Shown in pieces: positions 5,583 to 5,802 of a stretch of 5,802 nt of DNA. Source of the DNA: an uncultured Rikenella sp. (GTDB taxonomy: Bacteria; Bacteroidota; Bacteroidia; Bacteroidales; Rikenellaceae); contig NZ_CAJTUJ010000119.1 of NCBI RefSeq assembly GCF_910579375.1, positions 1 to 5,802 of the forward strand. Reading direction: 5' to 3'. Within the stretch, counting starts at the first letter, position 1. Each line of letters begins with the position of its first letter. A model generated the notes under the pieces. That model was not told where the DNA came from, searched no databases, and saw only the letters and a program-made list of their open reading frames with translations. Position numbers and translations under genes: made by a program.

Positions 5583-5646
5583 GCGAACCAGGCAGCCTTA
5601 GCCTCAAATTGGGGTAGAGGCGGCCAATAAAACACCCTGAGGGTGC
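5566..5646. other. 81-bp spacer before cassette 3 with a palindrome
   Basis: The spacer between the stop of cassette 2 and cassette 3 is far longer than the 17 bases between cassettes 1 and 2. Its first part is the post-stop extension of the exit box. Its last part holds CACCCTGAGGGTG (5633-5645), a 5-bp perfect inverted repeat with a TGA loop that touches the third entry box. No gene is seen. Confidence 0.4.
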
Positions 5647-5661
5647 GCCCCGGGCTTCCGC
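5645..5661 (+). repeat. Cassette entry box, copy 3 (diverged)
   Basis: Matches 15 of 17 bases of the other two entry boxes. One change turns the Tyr codon to Phe (APGFR), the other lies before the Ala codon. Confidence 0.6.
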
Positions 5662-5802
5662 GACTCAGGCCTTCATGGATTATTAGGAGCAATAGGAAAT
5701 GCTGGTCTCAGCGGATACAGCTACTCATCATCGACAAAAGAAGCTTACAGTCTATTCATAGATTTCCACACACAGGGTTTCAGCCCCAGCTATACAAATG
5801 GC
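5647..5802 (+). pseudogene. FISUMP-type C-terminal cassette 3 (no start, runs off the window)
   Basis: Fifty-two codons are visible before the window ends. The segment opens APGFR, then GLLGAIGNAGLSGYSYSSS, then a variable part including YSLFIDFHTQGFSPSYTNG. The frame is closed immediately upstream by TGA at 5638-5640, so no N-terminal part can be attached. Its entry box (5645-5661) matches cassettes 1 and 2 in 15 of 17 positions. It is clearly more AT-rich (for example 43% GC over 5701-5760, against 55% over 5221-5280 of cassette 1) and uses TTA, ATA and GGA codons freely, suggesting a separate origin. The expected RCLSE end would lie a short distance beyond the window. Confidence 0.5.

Noticed and set aside
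5171..5802. Template/variable repeat pair of a diversity-generating retroelement
   Set aside because: The fold class would suit, but cassette differences involve all bases and include length changes rather than substitutions confined to adenines, and no reverse transcriptase is present.

Overview
The window looks like chromosomal DNA from a GC-rich member of the Bacteroidales, most plausibly an Alistipes-like Rikenellaceae. That is an inference from three things: C-terminal fragments of the FISUMP surface-protein domain (Fibrobacter succinogenes major paralogous domain), a perfect TAnnTTTG box of the Bacteroidetes primary sigma factor, and A-rich gene starts without strong Shine-Dalgarno sequences. 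No taxonomic marker gene is present, so the genus is a guess.

Layout. Positions 1-830 contain no convincing gene. This GC-rich stretch holds three diverged, same-orientation copies of a stem-loop module, each ending in a T-run (hairpins at 114-163, 331-379 and 597-643), plus several smaller hairpins. A strong minus-strand terminator follows at 829-865. Positions 887-4806 hold four genes, all on the minus strand and read in the order exbB/tolQ-like, exbD/tolR-like, argS, folD. The gaps between them are 59, 57 and 51 bp. They probably form one transcription unit ending at the 829-865 terminator. Positions 4807-5116 are a purine-rich (minus strand) leader with seven runs of four or more G. A candidate promoter for the unit lies at about 5125-5156.

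Positions 5171-5802 are the most unusual part. Three plus-strand fragments lie in tandem, each encoding only the last ~60 residues of a FISUMP-type domain and each opening with the same APG(Y/F)R motif. The first two end with an identical 24-nt tail coding for QLRCLSE and the stop. None has its own start codon, promoter or N-terminal part, and their interiors differ strongly. This is the architecture of a silent cassette array that could donate variable 3' ends to an expressed surface-protein gene outside the window. That function is inferred, and decayed gene duplicates remain the main alternative.

The four operon genes are housekeeping: ExbB/ExbD form a proton-driven inner-membrane motor, ArgS charges tRNA-Arg, and FolD interconverts one-carbon folates. 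They have no evident functional link to the cassette array, which begins just beyond their promoter region.
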